Assembly (NCBI GenBank): GCA_018402305.1
Contig: JAGYJE010000002.1
Location: 62,001-126,000 of the forward strand
DNA length: 64,000 nucleotides
Direction: 5' to 3'
From: Puniceicoccaceae bacterium
Lineage (GTDB): Bacteria > Verrucomicrobiota > Verrucomicrobiia > Opitutales > Coraliomargaritaceae
Part shown: positions 62,992-64,000 of the stretch, one piece after another
Layout of the letters: every line of letters starts with the position of its first letter
Numbering within the stretch: the first letter of the stretch is position 1
Translations under genes and position numbers: made by a program
The notes under the pieces: model-generated
Database searches by the model: none
What the model was told of the DNA's origin: nothing
Seen by the model: only the letters and a program-made list of their open reading frames with translations

Positions 62992-63678
62992 ATGAAACCG
63001 ATTACCTCGCTGATCAAAGCGCTCGACGTGCTCACACTGCTCTCGGCCAAGAGCAAAGGGATGAACATGACTGAGCTGGCGGAAGCCATGAATCTGCCCC
63101 GCTCCACGCTCATGCGCACCCTAAACACATTGACACTCTATGGCCTGGTGGAAAAAAAAGGCCGCAACTATTGCTGTGGCGTAGTTTTCGACCAATGGGC
63201 GCAGCGCGACCGCCAATACCACTGGATCAATCGCTACCGAAAGGTATTGGAGCACGTAGCCTTATCCATAAACGAGCTCGTGCTACTGGGTCTACATGAG
63301 GGCAACGGCATCGTCCACATCGACTACATCGAGAGCGACCAAATGCTGCGAGTGGCACCTGCCCCCGACACGCGTCACATCTTAAAGATCAACGCTCTCG
63401 GAAAGCTCGCCCTCTCCCGACGCCCGGATCTTGTCGAAGCGATCAAAGACCCCAAACTGCTGGAGGAATTGAAGGAAATCGAACGCACGGGGGTCGCCTG
63501 GAACCGAGAAGAATCGGTCCCCGGAATGATCGCTCTGGCCACACACGGGTTCAGTAAGAGCCCCACCGAACCGATGATCGCCGTCGCTTGGCCAGCCCAC
63601 CGTTTTACCGAAGAAGGCGCAGCCCGTGCGCTCAATTCAATCAAAGAAGCACTGAAGCGCTTCGCAGATAATGACTGA
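62992..63678 (+). CDS. IclR-family transcriptional regulator
   Basis: 228 aa. N-terminal winged helix-turn-helix (MNMTELAEAMNLPRSTLMRT, 24-43) and IclR effector domain (SINELVLLGLHEGNGIVHID; KINALGKLALS; ERTGVAWNREES; GMIALATHGF). Many IclR proteins control uronate or sugar-acid catabolism (KdgR type). Divergent from the PEP-CTERM/sugar-acid genes, it is a plausible regulator of them. Palindromic site upstream. Confidence 0.93.
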   Translation: MKPITSLIKALDVLTLLSAKSKGMNMTELAEAMNLPRSTLMRTLNTLTLYGLVEKKGRNYCCGVVFDQWAQRDRQYHWINRYRKVLEHVALSINELVLLGLHEGNGIVHIDYIESDQMLRVAPAPDTRHILKINALGKLALSRRPDLVEAIKDPKLLEELKEIERTGVAWNREESVPGMIALATHGFSKSPTEPMIAVAWPAHRFTEEGAARALNSIKEALKRFADND

Positions 63679-63792
63679 AATTCTCACATATAATCGAACT
63701 CATAGTCATCCCATAGGATTTAGTTGAGAGCTCTGTTTAAGCTCAGATAAAAAAAGTGGTCGGCACCGGATTCTGACCAAAGAATCCGCAGC

Positions 63793-63955
63793 GTGAAAAC
63801 CATAACGCCGACCAAGCATTACAGCAGCACATTGCATCAGCTTTGTAAGCTCATCCCGTCGCACTTGACGGAAGAACTTGCCCGCAAGCATGGCGTGGAC
63901 AAAAAGTCCCGCACCTTCACCCCGTGGAGCCACGTGGTGAGTCTTCTCTTTGCAG
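63793..63955 (+). pseudogene. IS4-type transposase N-terminal fragment (DUF4372-like)
   Basis: Opens at GTG 63793, reading TLHQLCKLIPSHLTEEL, then ARKHGVDKKSRTFTPWSHVV, the N-terminal DUF4372-type region of IS4-family transposases. At about 63955 it passes into a REP-like element (GGGTTGGCTTTGCCGCCC, then GGCCTGAGCTTGTCGAAGCG) that continues to the window edge. The catalytic part is missing here. Confidence 0.75.
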
Positions 63956-64000
63956 CCGGGTTGGCTTTGCCGCCCCGGCCTGAGCTTGTCGAAGCGCCCG
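63955..64000. repeat. REP-like element at the window end
   Basis: GGGTTGGCTTTGCCGCCC followed by GGCCTGAGCTTGTCGAAGCG. Same family as 15984, 27308, 29104 and 53641. It truncates the IS4-type fragment. Confidence 0.8.

Overview
The window looks like a chromosomal segment of a marine polysaccharide-degrading member of the Verrucomicrobiota, probably Opitutales/Puniceicoccaceae (Coraliomargarita or Lentimonas-like). This is inferred from four PEP-CTERM anchored proteins, a DUF1559-type pseudopilin, six sulfatases, many secreted glycoside hydrolases, sparse Shine-Dalgarno sites and abundant GC-rich dispersed repeats. No rRNA, tRNA or CRISPR array was recognised.

Layout. 0-10 kb: a truncated SSS symporter diverges from a sulfatase; then a leftward operon of sulfatase, esterase, esterase-sulfatase fusion and pseudopilin; then a secreted beta-propeller protein. 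10-16 kb: a PEP-CTERM protein and an 842-aa NPCBM/LamG protein, followed by a graveyard of gene and transposase fragments, a nucleotidyltransferase pair and a three-copy 184-bp tandem repeat. 16-20 kb: a sulfatase without signal peptide, a Phd/RelE-type toxin-antitoxin pair and a ten-copy 105-bp tandem array. 20-29 kb: divergent esterase and GH31, a histidine kinase with carbohydrate-binding-like ectodomains plus NarL-type regulator, and another sulfatase. 30-40 kb: TRAP transporter (P, Q, M), GH115, a beta-helix protein, GH28 and a PEP-CTERM protein. 40-53 kb: LamG PEP-CTERM protein, sulfatase-SGNH fusion, SSS symporter, toxin-antitoxin pair, GH36-like enzyme, esterase, and a PIN module between 136-bp direct repeats. 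54-64 kb: GH2, SDR, enolase-superfamily dehydratase, RraA-like protein, a TIM-barrel glycosidase-like protein, a PEP-CTERM protein, an IclR regulator and an IS4-type fragment.

How it fits together. The secreted sulfatases, esterases and GH2/28/31/36/115 enzymes would strip sulfate, acyl groups and uronic acid or galactose branches from a complex sulfated algal glycan. The TRAP and SSS systems would import sugars or sugar acids, and the SDR/enolase/RraA genes would catabolise a sugar acid. A near-palindromic 14-bp motif, consensus TGATAGTATTAACA, lies before almost every one of these operons and before no toxin-antitoxin, nucleotidyltransferase or two-component gene. It is the most notable signal: a candidate operator (or promoter element) of a previously unnamed polysaccharide regulon.

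The rest of the intergenic space is filled with REP-like elements, several of which abut truncated genes.
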